The notes: generated from the letters alone by a model not told the origin. 6,527 nucleotides of DNA from Gammaproteobacteria bacterium (GCA_030830595.1 JAURMS010000244.1:1-6527), one strand, 5' to 3'. Positions 1-6,185 are shown, counted from the stretch's first letter. Program-made: numbers and translations.

Positions 1-36
1 CACGCCCAGCTTGATTCGTGTGTTCGCTGCTATCAT
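1..36 (-). CDS. Start of a downstream phage gene, cut by the window edge
   Basis: Reading leftward, an ATG at 36-34 opens a frame that runs to the window edge without a stop (MIAANTRIKLGV, 12 residues visible). A GGAG Shine-Dalgarno lies at 47-44, 7 bases before this ATG, which is why I prefer it over an in-frame ATG at 42-40 that sits only one base from GGAG. It follows the terminator after the capsid gene, so it is probably the next gene in the virion cluster, but too little is visible to assign a product. Confidence 0.5.
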   Translation of the reverse strand, partial: MIAANTRIKLGV

Positions 37-63
37 CTTCATTCTCCGTTGCGGGTACTTCCG

Positions 64-76
64 ATGGTCGGACCAT
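64..76. repeat. 13-bp perfect palindrome in the capsid-downstream spacer
   Basis: ATGGTCGGACCAT is two 6-base arms around one central base. It lies between the capsid terminator and the start of the next gene. The GTC-N-GAC core is also found in the three TTGTCTGACAA palindromes at the right of the window. It resembles operators of FadR-type GntR regulators (TGGTNNNACCA). A binding function is inference only, since a single short palindrome can arise by chance. Confidence 0.4.
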
Positions 77-105
77 GTTGTCTATGAATTTCTGCACCGT
101 AAGTA

Positions 106-129
106 GAGTAAAGGGGGCCGAAGCCCCCT
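106..129 (-). terminator. Hairpin terminator after the capsid gene
   Basis: On the minus strand a 7-bp GC-rich stem (AGGGGGC / GCCCCCT, 123-129 with 112-118) closes on a TTCG tetraloop. It begins 8 bases past the capsid stop codon. Only a short, interrupted U tract (TTTACTC) follows, so termination may be partial, allowing some readthrough into the next gene. The position and the very stable UUCG loop fit an intrinsic terminator that sets the capsid transcript 3' end. Confidence 0.7.
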
Positions 130-136
130 CTCCTGG

Positions 137-1000
137 TTAGATCGTTTCGCTGAGGTGAACCTTCACCAGATGCTCATCCTCGACACGAATCGCGCCGAAG
201 GTGGAAGCACAGTAGATACGCCATGCGAACGAGATGCTCGGGTCTTGCTCAATCCGCGCCCAGATATCCTTGTTCATCTGGAATCCAATCGCTTTCTTGG
301 TCATCGCGAAGCAGTCAACCTCACCCGCACTCGGAGCTTGCAGGCGGGTAGAAACCACCCAGCTGTAGCCCATCCAGCTCTCGATGTAGCCCTTGGCTGT
401 CAGAGGACGAACAGCGTTGTAGTCGCCGCTGGTAGCCTCAGTCAGTTGCAGGAGCTTGCGAGCCTGTGCCGGGGAGATGACCATCACCTTCGGCTCGTCA
501 GGGTCGATATCGTTCGCCATGAACTTCTCGGTCACGGCGGTGACGATGTCGTAGGTGATGGCGGTGGAGCCGTCACCAATAACCTGACCCGCAGGGAAGG
601 TTACGGTAGAACCAGTACCGTCGCGGGAGTCACCAACCGCAGCTTCGATGATCGCGTCATCGTGGGCGCGGCGCATACCCTTGCCGTGTGCCATAGCGTA
701 GTTGGAGTTGGGATCGACGATCATCTGCACGATGTCCTCGACCTCGGAGGTGTCACCCACGTTCCAGGTCAGGGGAACCGACTGCCTGCGGGACCATACG
801 GTCTCGTTGTCAGGGGTCGCCTGCTTCCGGGTGGTCTTCTGGACGGCTTCCGCCTTGCCCAGACGCTCCCAGTTGTGGGCTTCGGACTGGACGGATTTCT
901 CCATCACCCAGGGACGGAGTCGGGTTACGCCCTGCTGGGCGAGGTGGCGAACGATGGATTCGTAGGTCTGGACATAAACTTTGTCAATTGTAACGGCCAT
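137..1000 (-). CDS. Major capsid protein
   Basis: A 287-residue protein that most likely forms the head shell. The N-terminus (residues 9-30, VYVQTYESIVRHLAQQGVTR) and the overall layout match the phage capsid family of podovirus-like and prophage elements (Phage_capsid_2 type), an HK97-fold lineage, and the length is normal for it. Other recognisable parts are the VEDIVQMIVDPNSNYA stretch (about 87-102), the KVMVISPAQARKLLQL segment (about 171-186) and a C-terminal SISFAWRIYCASTFGAIRVE segment (about 255-274), typical of the coat beta-rich domain. No long N-terminal delta-like region is seen, in line with a separate scaffold gene just upstream. The start is set by a GAGGAG Shine-Dalgarno at 1014-1009, 8 bases before the ATG. 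The stop is TAA at 139-137, followed by a hairpin terminator. The 125-base leader can fold so that the Shine-Dalgarno is hidden, suggesting separate control of this highly made protein. Confidence 0.93.
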   Translation of the reverse strand: MAVTIDKVYVQTYESIVRHLAQQGVTRLRPWVMEKSVQSEAHNWERLGKAEAVQKTTRKQATPDNETVWSRRQSVPLTWNVGDTSEVEDIVQMIVDPNSNYAMAHGKGMRRAHDDAIIEAAVGDSRDGTGSTVTFPAGQVIGDGSTAITYDIVTAVTEKFMANDIDPDEPKVMVISPAQARKLLQLTEATSGDYNAVRPLTAKGYIESWMGYSWVVSTRLQAPSAGEVDCFAMTKKAIGFQMNKDIWARIEQDPSISFAWRIYCASTFGAIRVEDEHLVKVHLSETI

Positions 1001-1125
1001 GTGAGTATCTCCTCAAAACAGGCGTTTGATAAAAGGGTTAAGTTCTATCAGGTACTCCTTTCGGGCCTGTTGTGAGGAGTGTTTTCACGGGGCTGTCACC
1101 AGTACTCCCACTCGTCAAGTCCAGT
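1001..1125 (-). promoter_or_regulatory. Structured leader that can hide the capsid ribosome binding site
   Basis: This is the only sizeable gap inside the structural operon. In the minus-strand RNA, CTCCTCACAACAGGC (1079-1065) can pair with GCCTGTTTTGAGGAG (1023-1009) in 14 of 15 positions, and the second arm contains the capsid Shine-Dalgarno GAGGAG. Inside the 41-base loop is a second hairpin of 8 pairs (1050-1043 with 1034-1027, one G-U) around an 8-base loop. A competing short stem, ACTCCT (1080-1075) with AGGAGT (1059-1054), uses the same upstream arm and would leave the ribosome site free. This looks like a two-state translational control element, or alternatively an RNase III processing site. 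No sigma-70-like promoter stands out here. Confidence 0.6.
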
Positions 1126-1965
1126 CTACGCCGCACTTCCAGCGTTTGCAAGCCTGTGGTACTCGACCAGTTTCTTGTTCAGATCCGCGTACCGGGGGTC
1201 CACCGGACTCATGCTGGTCAGGTCACGCAGGGTGGCCTGGATCTTCTCCCTGGCCTCTGCCGGGTCGAGGGTGGGCCTGGGCTGCTGGCCGTCCTTGCTG
1301 ATCGGGTTGACCTCGCCCTTGAACTGCTTGGCGATGCTGTGGAGCCAGTTCATCGTCTCCAGGGGCAGGTTCCCCCCGTCCAGCTGCTCACGCAGGAAGG
1401 CCGGGGCCTCGGACTTGTCCATCCACCCCCTGATCAGGGCCTCGCGGGCCTCCAGGGTGTCGCCCCAGTCCAGGCGCAGGGCCTTGCGGGCCTCGTCGCG
1501 GGCGTTGGCCGAGGCCTGGCTGTTCGCCAGCTGCTCCTGCGCCAGCTGCCGGGCGAACTTGTCGAACTGCCGGGTGGTCATGCCGGCGTCCTTGGCGTAC
1601 TTGCGCAGGTTCTCGAACGTCGCCTGGTCCCACTCGAACCCCTCCAGCTCGGGCGGCTTGTACCCGTCCGGGGTATCCGGGGCGCCCAGCTTGGCCAGGA
1701 TGGCCGCCAGGCCGTCCTCATCGTCGCTCAGGGGCAGTTTGGCCACACCCGGTACCTCGGCCAGCTTGTTGTAGAACGCCGCCCTGTCGTCGTCTGTGGC
1801 GTCCTCACCGGGTATCCGGATGCTGGTGCCCACCAGTTTGGCCGCGTGGGCCAGCTTGGCCACCGCGTCCTCGGGGCTGCTGGCCTTGCCCAGGAAGGGG
1901 GCATCACGCAGCTGCTCGGGCAGTGCCTGGATCCACTCGGCGGGTGCCTTGTTCTCAGTCTCCAT
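1126..1965 (-). CDS. Scaffold-type head assembly protein
   Basis: A 279-residue acidic, helix-rich protein between the portal and capsid genes, the usual place of the internal scaffold that guides procapsid assembly and then leaves. The N-terminal pattern WIQALPEQLRD, then an alanine-rich helix leading to LVGTSIRIPGEDATDDDRAAFY (about 44-65) and LAEVPG, is recurrent in phage proteins at this locus. The middle is highly charged and helical (about 113-186), and the C-terminus ends in a helix (about 257-275) that may contact coat protein. There is no serine-protease motif, so it is probably a pure scaffold and not a protease-scaffold fusion. AGGAG at 1979-1975, 9 bases before the ATG, supports the start, which overlaps the end of the upstream small gene by 11 bases. 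The stop is TAG. The assignment rests on position, composition and remembered similarity. An alternative is another head-assembly accessory protein. Confidence 0.8.
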   Translation of the reverse strand: METENKAPAEWIQALPEQLRDAPFLGKASSPEDAVAKLAHAAKLVGTSIRIPGEDATDDDRAAFYNKLAEVPGVAKLPLSDDEDGLAAILAKLGAPDTPDGYKPPELEGFEWDQATFENLRKYAKDAGMTTRQFDKFARQLAQEQLANSQASANARDEARKALRLDWGDTLEAREALIRGWMDKSEAPAFLREQLDGGNLPLETMNWLHSIAKQFKGEVNPISKDGQQPRPTLDPAEAREKIQATLRDLTSMSPVDPRYADLNKKLVEYHRLANAGSAA

Positions 1966-2164
1966 TGATCAGTTCTCCTGTCTGTAACATCGAAATGAAT
2001 TTGAATGCGTCCCTCTGCCCTACCGCGTAGGCCGTCTTCTCGGGGGTGTCCCCCAGCAGCCTGTAGGGATCCCACGCGATCCGCAGCTCCTCCACCAGCC
2101 GCTTGCCGGCGGTGGTCGCCAGGAGGGCCTCGAAGGCCCGCAGCTCCTCCACACGGTCGCTCAT
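1955..2164 (-). CDS. Small Bbp19-like phage structural protein
   Basis: A 69-residue protein between portal and scaffold. It resembles the Bbp19 family of small phage proteins found at this spot: a helical N-terminus (VEELRAFEALLATTAGKRLVEELR, about 5-28), a short linker (YRLLGDTPEKTAY), then a conserved-looking GQRDAFKFISMLQTGEL (about 49-65), comparable to the G/E-GxR-xxxFL helix of the family. The exact role of such proteins is not well defined; a virion or assembly role is likely from the neighbours. The ATG overlaps the portal stop as ATGA, so translation is probably coupled to that of the portal, and no strong Shine-Dalgarno is needed. Its end overlaps the scaffold start. The tight overlaps on both sides support it as a real gene. 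Confidence 0.72.
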   Translation of the reverse strand: MSDRVEELRAFEALLATTAGKRLVEELRIAWDPYRLLGDTPEKTAYAVGQRDAFKFISMLQTGELINGD

Positions 2165-3825
2165 TGCATCACCCCGCCCGGGGCTATGCTCTGGCTGCCC
2201 TGCGCCAGCTGGTTGGCCTGCCCGAGATCCTTGGCCGCAGCCGCCTCAGCCGCCGCCGCGTCGGCGCTCGCCTGCCGGTTCTGCTGGTCCTTCTGCCGCT
2301 TGATGTCGGCGTCCACCTCCTTCTTGGGCCGGGTCAGCTCGGTGGGCAGGTTGAGCTGGATGGCCGCGTGGCGGGCGATGGCGTCGTAGTCGGGCACCAG
2401 CATGACCTGGGCGGCCTCTGGCCCCATCTGGGCAATGAGCTGCAGCTGGGTGATCCACCGCTCGATGGAGGCCGACTGGTCGAACCGCATGGACCGCGAC
2501 AACGGCCCGATGTACTCGATGTCGTACTCCCCGGCGTCCACCCCCTCCGGCGGGTCGCCCAGCTCCCCGGCCCGGAACAGCAGGTTGAAGGTGCGCTGCA
2601 GGACAGGGTCCAGCAGGTCTTCCTTGAGCCGGCTCATGGTGCTGGACAGCAGTCGCTGCATCAGCTCGTACCGCACCTGGACCTCGGTGGCGGTCATGGC
2701 CGGGGACTCTTTCAGCTCCAGCTGGTCGATGTAGAAATACTTCTGCACCGCCGTCTGCAGGCGCACGATGGTCGCCTCCACTACGTCGAACCGGGCGGCG
2801 CTCTCGAACGGCTTGATCTGCGCCACGTCACGCACCACGTTGACCGCCCCGGGGGACAGGTCCAGGGTGTTGATCAGCGCGCGCTCCTGCGCCAGCAGAG
2901 CCGGGTCGATGACCTTCTCGCGGGCCTTGAGGTCCAGGGCCACCAGCTGGTTCAGCGTCAGGATGTCGGCCAGGGCGTAGTGCGCCGGGCTGTTACCCCA
3001 GACCGACTCGTCGGTCACCTCCCACCGGGGGACGTAGGCCGGCATCTCGTAGTAGCCGCCCGTGGCGTAGACGTGCCCGTCGGCGTGGCCGATGTAGGAC
3101 CAGCCGTAGGGTCGCTTGTTCGGCGGCATGATGGCGGTGTTGGTGTCGTCGTCATCGATCTCCGGGCGGGTGTACACGCAGAAGATGACCGTCGTCTCCT
3201 GGTCGCTGGCGGCCTCGTGGAGGGTCTTCACCTTCTCGGGTACGTTGTCGATCCCGAACTTGTCCACGATCTTCGAGGGGCGCCACTGCAGCCGGCGGTA
3301 GAAGTTGTAGCACTGGCCATGCTCGTCAGGCTCGAAGTACGCCTCCTTCAGCGGGATGCTGGTGAACTGCACGCCCTCCCACGTCTCGGTCAGGTCTTCC
3401 TTGGGTTCCTCGGTGATGAACGCCGTCCCGAAGCTGGTCAGGTTGCGGTAGACGCTGTTGACCTCCAGGTTGAAGTTGGAGTCCTGCAGCTCATCGAACA
3501 CCCGCTTGGTGGCGTTCTCGATCCACTTCTGCGCCTCGTGGTTCTTGCGCAGGAGCGGGTCGCGCCACTGCATCTCGAACCATACGATGGCCGGGTTGGT
3601 CAGGCTACCGTGCAGGGAGCTGGCCAGCTGGATGTGCGACTGCACCGCCGTGGCGTCGTAGATGTCCCGGTGGTTCCACTCGACGCTGGCCTCGCCGGCT
3701 GGCGTCTTGAAGAACTTGCCCTTGTAGGGGGCGACGAACTTCTCGATGACCTGCCACTGCTGCTCCACCGTCTTGCGCTGGCTCTCCAGGGTGTCGAATC
3801 TCTTGCGTATCTCGTCGGGCGTCAT
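2161..3825 (-). CDS. Portal protein (head-to-tail connector)
   Basis: A 554-residue portal, the ring at the head vertex through which DNA is packed and ejected and to which the tail binds. It belongs to the T7 gp8-like head-tail connector family, and the length is typical. Visible landmarks are the N-terminal RKRFDTLESQRKTVEQQWQ helix followed by FVAPYKG (about 8-36), SSLHGSLTNPAIVWFEMQ (about 69-86), the wing segment with YGWSYIGHADG (about 240-250), the hallmark block YYEMPAYVPRW followed by WGNSPAHYALADI and TLNQL (about 258-292), and PAMTATEVQVRYELMQRL (about 375-392) in the stem/crown region. Residues from about 495 on are charged and alanine-rich and probably form a coiled coil or flexible tail. 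The start has AGGA at 3836-3833, 7 bases upstream, and lies only 4 bases after the terminase stop. The stop overlaps the next start. The portal type is the main reason to suspect a short-tailed phage. Confidence 0.95.
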   Translation of the reverse strand: MTPDEIRKRFDTLESQRKTVEQQWQVIEKFVAPYKGKFFKTPAGEASVEWNHRDIYDATAVQSHIQLASSLHGSLTNPAIVWFEMQWRDPLLRKNHEAQKWIENATKRVFDELQDSNFNLEVNSVYRNLTSFGTAFITEEPKEDLTETWEGVQFTSIPLKEAYFEPDEHGQCYNFYRRLQWRPSKIVDKFGIDNVPEKVKTLHEAASDQETTVIFCVYTRPEIDDDDTNTAIMPPNKRPYGWSYIGHADGHVYATGGYYEMPAYVPRWEVTDESVWGNSPAHYALADILTLNQLVALDLKAREKVIDPALLAQERALINTLDLSPGAVNVVRDVAQIKPFESAARFDVVEATIVRLQTAVQKYFYIDQLELKESPAMTATEVQVRYELMQRLLSSTMSRLKEDLLDPVLQRTFNLLFRAGELGDPPEGVDAGEYDIEYIGPLSRSMRFDQSASIERWITQLQLIAQMGPEAAQVMLVPDYDAIARHAAIQLNLPTELTRPKKEVDADIKRQKDQQNRQASADAAAAEAAAAKDLGQANQLAQGSQSIAPGGVMQ

Positions 3826-3829
3826 GGCG

Positions 3830-5158
3830 TTATCCTAATGCTCGTTTGGCCGTGTAGTTCTTACGGGCGGTGGAGGTCGTCAGCAGCGTCGGCTCCCAGC
3901 TCTGGGCAGCGTAGCGCATCATGTCGGTGGAGTCGCTCGCGAAGTCATGCACCGGGGTGTCCTTGAAGACCTGGTTCTTGTCGTCGTACTCCCGCCGGTA
4001 GCTGGCGAGCATGTCCAGAACGTGTAGTGTGTTCTCGTTCTCGTTGACGTGCAATACCCTGAGGAAGCTGCGCAGGTTGTCGATGGCACTCGCCCGGTCG
4101 GCCTTGGGCAGCACCTCGAAGTTGATCCCCAGGTCGTAGGCGGTATCCACCACCTGCCTGTTGTTGGTAAACTCGGTCTTCTTCAGGTCATGGGGTCCAA
4201 AGTGCCAGTGGAAGTTGTAGTCCCTCTGCCAGTTCTTGACGTGCCTGATGTAGTGTGGGAGTCCCTTGTTGCGGTCCTCGTAGGCGTCCATCAGGATCGG
4301 GTGCCCGGTGACCGGGTGGGACATGAACACCCCGATGGCGGTCTTGTCGGAGACGCCGATATCCCACGCCGTCATCGCGTACCGCGTCTCATCGTTGGCG
4401 TAGAAGCCGAGTCGGTTCTCACGGATGTCGTTCACCTCCTCGGTGAAGTAGGCGCCCTGTAACCCGCCCTCCCAGCTCACGAAGTACTCCTGCTGCAGCA
4501 GGGACTCCTCCATCCCCTCACGCCTCTCCTCCGCCAGGATCTCGGGGGTGATGATCGGGCTGCCGTCCTCCCGGAACGTCTGGGTGATGTCACGCATCTC
4601 GCAGAACCAGTTCGGGGCCGTCTCGTTGTTCTTGTACAGGCGGTGGAAGTGGTTGTGGCCCCTGGGGGTGGAGATGAAGATCGCCCACCCGCCGTTCTCA
4701 GCCAGCATCGGGCGGATGTAGCTCCACGCCAGCGGGTTGGCGATCGCATACTCGCTGAAGACCACGCCCCTTGGGTTGGCCCCGACGAGGCTGTCGAAGT
4801 TGTCTGAGCCTACCAGCTGGATGATGCTGCCGTTGAACAGCTCGACCAGCATCTCGTCGTCCCGGGTCTTGACCCGGATCTCCTTCGGCACCGCCTGGTC
4901 GATCACCTTCCTGCCGTTGCGGTCGATCCCGTTCCAGATCACCTTGCGGGCCTGGGTCGAGGTCGGCAGCAGGTGCCAGTAGACCCCGGGGGTCTCCACC
5001 GCCTTGGTCGCCAGGAAGTTGATTGCGAACGAGTCCTTGCCGGCGCGGCGGTGCCAGCTCAGGGCGGCACGCTTGATGCCGTCGTTCATCATGGCGTTCC
5101 ATACCGGACGCTGGTGCATCATCGGTTCCCAGTTGTTCGGGATCTCGATCTCAGCCAT
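3830..5158 (-). CDS. terL: Terminase large subunit (packaging ATPase and nuclease)
   Basis: A 442-residue motor that cuts concatemeric phage DNA and drives it into the procapsid through the portal. The ATPase half shows a Q-type motif (HQRPVW, 15-20), a deviant Walker A SWHRRAGKDS (34-43), a Walker B-like GVVFSEYA with catalytic Glu136, and the coupling motif FISTPRG (161-167). The usual Walker B aspartate is Ser135; an FSEY version is, as I recall, found in other phage terminases, so I do not read it as a defect. The nuclease half has the acidic residues expected of an RNase H-like fold: Asp266 in AWDIG, Asp324 in GPHD, and an acidic cluster in HDFASDSTDMMRYA (404-417). The length is a little compact but complete. 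The start overlaps the upstream gene stop by 8 bases (5151-5158) and has only a weak AAGGTG upstream, so coupling is likely. The stop is TAA. It works with the product of the gene just upstream. Confidence 0.96.
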   Translation of the reverse strand: MAEIEIPNNWEPMMHQRPVWNAMMNDGIKRAALSWHRRAGKDSFAINFLATKAVETPGVYWHLLPTSTQARKVIWNGIDRNGRKVIDQAVPKEIRVKTRDDEMLVELFNGSIIQLVGSDNFDSLVGANPRGVVFSEYAIANPLAWSYIRPMLAENGGWAIFISTPRGHNHFHRLYKNNETAPNWFCEMRDITQTFREDGSPIITPEILAEERREGMEESLLQQEYFVSWEGGLQGAYFTEEVNDIRENRLGFYANDETRYAMTAWDIGVSDKTAIGVFMSHPVTGHPILMDAYEDRNKGLPHYIRHVKNWQRDYNFHWHFGPHDLKKTEFTNNRQVVDTAYDLGINFEVLPKADRASAIDNLRSFLRVLHVNENENTLHVLDMLASYRREYDDKNQVFKDTPVHDFASDSTDMMRYAAQSWEPTLLTTSTARKNYTAKRALG

Positions 5159-5762
5159 CGCTGATGGGCACCTTCACCTTGGTGAACTCCCCGTCGATGG
5201 TGGTGGGGGAGCGGTGGTCGGCGATGTCCTTGGGGAGGTCCGGGTTGTTGGCGATCATGTTCATCACGAACTGCTTGACCGTGATCTTGATGCCACCGTC
5301 GGAGGCCTCCTCGTTGGCGTAGTCGCCGGCCTGGCGGTTGAGGATGTCCAGGGCCTTGAGCGCGATGGAGGGCTTGGGTATCTCCGCCCGCTTGGCTATC
5401 CGCCACAGCATGGCCCTCCTGGCCTCGAACGCTGGCCCGGCCCGCAGCTCGCTGACCTGCCCCATCAGCGACATCAGGCGCAGTCCCTTGGGGCTGTTCA
5501 GGGCCTTGTTGATCGTCGGGTAGGAGGTTCCCAGCTGCTCGATTATCTCGGGCTTGGGGTGGCCCCGGAAGAACATCTGGACGATGTTACGGTGGAGCGG
5601 GGGCATGCTGCGGGCGTAGATGCTCAGTTGGTGCTGCAGTCCCTCCAGCTCCCGGTGGTGGGGGTCCGCCTGGGAGGTCGGCTCGTAGATGGACGCACGG
5701 AGCTGCTGGCGCTCCAGGTCGTCGTCGATGAAATCCTCAAATATGGCGGGCGTAGCTGTCAT
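5151..5762 (-). CDS. Probable terminase small subunit
   Basis: A 203-residue protein directly before the large terminase and overlapping it by 8 bases, the usual place of the small subunit that recognises the packaging site and loads the motor. Residues about 55-90 (LHRNIVQMFFRGHPKPEIIEQLGTSYPTINKALNS) have the pattern of a helix-turn-helix, with IIEQLGTSYPTINKAL as the recognition part. A helical middle (about 105-145, with FEARRAMLWRIAKRAEI and SIALKALDILNRQAGDY) could be the ring-forming oligomerisation domain. The C-terminus (FTKVKVPI, 193-200) looks like a short beta segment of the kind that contacts the motor. The start ATG lies 9 bases after the regulator gene stop. Only a G-rich stretch further upstream could serve as Shine-Dalgarno, so coupling is likely. 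Identity rests on position and domain pattern, not on a sequence family I can name with certainty. Confidence 0.78.
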   Translation of the reverse strand: MTATPAIFEDFIDDDLERQQLRASIYEPTSQADPHHRELEGLQHQLSIYARSMPPLHRNIVQMFFRGHPKPEIIEQLGTSYPTINKALNSPKGLRLMSLMGQVSELRAGPAFEARRAMLWRIAKRAEIPKPSIALKALDILNRQAGDYANEEASDGGIKITVKQFVMNMIANNPDLPKDIADHRSPTTIDGEFTKVKVPISDG

Positions 5763-5771
5763 TGCCCGATG

Positions 5772-5924
5772 TTACCCCCGTGGCCCCAACTCGGCAAGGG
5801 CGTGCGCTTCCAGCACCGTCCGGATGTAATCGGAGAGGGTGCGCTTGTCATCCTTCGCCAGCTGCTCCAGGTCGGCGCGTAACTCGGCGGGGATGCGAAC
5901 AGTGATGCGTATATCGTTATCCAT
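5772..5924 (-). CDS. Ribbon-helix-helix (Arc/CopG-type) DNA-binding protein
   Basis: A 50-residue protein with a clear ribbon-helix-helix pattern: a beta strand DIRITVRIP (4-12), helix A AELRADLEQLAKDDKR (13-28) and helix B TLSDYIRTVLEAHALAEL (29-46). Such proteins dimerise through the strand, which reads DNA in the major groove, and usually repress short palindromic operators, often their own. It is the first gene of the packaging operon, 9 bases ahead of the small terminase. I chose ATG 5924 because the fold begins right there. In-frame alternatives are ATG 5972 and TTG 6026, which add 16 or 34 residues without recognisable character. None of these has a visible Shine-Dalgarno. Three TTGTCTGACAA palindromes lie at and upstream of the start, one of them sharing the A of the ATG, so autoregulation is a natural inference. 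It could alternatively be the antitoxin-like half of a broken module, but no toxin is seen. Confidence 0.82.
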   Translation of the reverse strand: MDNDIRITVRIPAELRADLEQLAKDDKRTLSDYIRTVLEAHALAELGPRG

Positions 5925-5936
5925 TTGTCTGACAAA
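5924..5936. promoter_or_regulatory. Operator-like palindrome 1, at the regulator start codon
   Basis: TTTGTCTGACAAA is a perfect 13-bp palindrome (6-base arms, one central base). Its last base on the minus strand is the A of the regulator ATG. A protein bound here would block transcription or, if the transcript starts close by, translation of the ribbon-helix-helix gene and perhaps the whole packaging operon. Its core recurs twice upstream. Confidence 0.6.
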
Positions 5937-5971
5937 ATCTGTGGCGATGGCGGATTGTAGCAGTGGGGACA

Positions 5972-5999
5972 TTGTCTGACAAAGGTTATTTGCGAGCTG
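5972..5999. promoter_or_regulatory. Operator-like palindrome 2 with flanking repeat
   Basis: TTGTCTGACAA (5972-5982) is an 11-bp perfect palindrome centred 47 bases from copy 1. It is followed by a conserved flank (AAGGTTATTTGCGAGCTG at 5982-5999) that also follows copy 3, making a 28-base direct repeat. The conserved flank implies that more than the palindrome is under selection, for instance a shared promoter or a second contact site, or that the unit was recently duplicated. Confidence 0.6.
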
Positions 6000-6015
6000 C
6001 GGGGCGGTACAGGGG

Positions 6016-6044
6016 TTGTCTGACAAAGGTTATTTTGCGAGCTG
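6016..6044. promoter_or_regulatory. Operator-like palindrome 3 with flanking repeat
   Basis: TTGTCTGACAA at 6016-6026, centred 44 bases from copy 2, carries the same flank with one extra T (29 bases in total). The three copies are the same sequence over at least 12 bases (TTGTCTGACAAA), far more than expected by chance in 103 bases. Confidence 0.6.
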
Positions 6045-6073
6045 TAGGGGAGGGTCCGGATGAGTGTAAGAGG

Positions 6074-6102
6074 CCGGGGGGTCGAATCCGGGGGGTACCC
6101 CC
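6074..6102. repeat. G-rich direct repeats and perfect palindrome
   Basis: CCGGGGGGT occurs twice (6074-6082 and 6088-6096), and the second copy leads into the perfect 12-bp palindrome GGGGGTACCCCC (6091-6102). GGGGGGTCG (6076-6084) also has an exact inverted copy, CGACCCCCC, at 6130-6138. The function is unknown. A packaging cut site or a stable structure is possible. Confidence 0.55.
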
Positions 6103-6140
6103 TCGCGATCCATCGTCCCCAGGAAAAGGCGACCCCCCAA

Positions 6141-6168
6141 TGTAATGTCTTGCATGCATTGCATTACA
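6141..6168. repeat. 28-bp imperfect palindrome
   Basis: Outer arms TGTAATG (6141-6147) and CATTACA (6162-6168) flank a self-complementary core TGCATGCA (6151-6158). Eleven of 14 position pairs match; the three mismatches are the 3-base spacers. The length and spacing suit a dimeric or tetrameric DNA-binding protein. I do not recognise the regulator. Confidence 0.55.
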
Positions 6169-6169
6169 A

Positions 6170-6185
6170 CCTGGTAGCCTGGTAG
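6170..6185 (-). repeat. Two inverted copies of the CTACCAGG repeat
   Basis: CCTGGTAGCCTGGTAG is the exact reverse complement of two adjacent units of the tandem octamer array at 6255-6294, 69 bases away. The two arrays could pair as a large stem of up to 16 bp or be bound as one cluster. Confidence 0.7.

Noticed and set aside
155..1075. Plus-strand open frame opposite the capsid gene
   Set aside because: The minus-strand frame is a clear capsid protein with a good ribosome site. The antisense product shows no family features.
2005..3966. Long plus-strand open frame opposite the portal gene
   Set aside because: It is a shadow of the GC-rich portal codons. The product is arginine-, leucine-, glycine- and valine-rich without domain character, and it overlaps a well-recognised protein on the other strand.
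4800..4816. TTGTCTGA followed by CTACCAG inside the large terminase gene, echoing both right-hand motifs
   Set aside because: Neither is complete (the palindrome lacks its second half and there is only one octamer core), and the bases encode part of a normal terminase segment (LVGSDNFDS).
3830..5158. Serine in place of the Walker B aspartate in the large terminase as a sign of inactivation
   Set aside because: The catalytic glutamate, Walker A-like motif, coupling motif and nuclease aspartates are all present, and this variation is, as I recall, seen in other phage terminases.
6074..6104. tRNA T-loop-like GTCGAATCC, possibly an attachment site made of a tRNA 3' end
   Set aside because: The flanking bases (GGGGG and CGGGG) cannot form the T stem, and no acceptor stem or CCA end follows.
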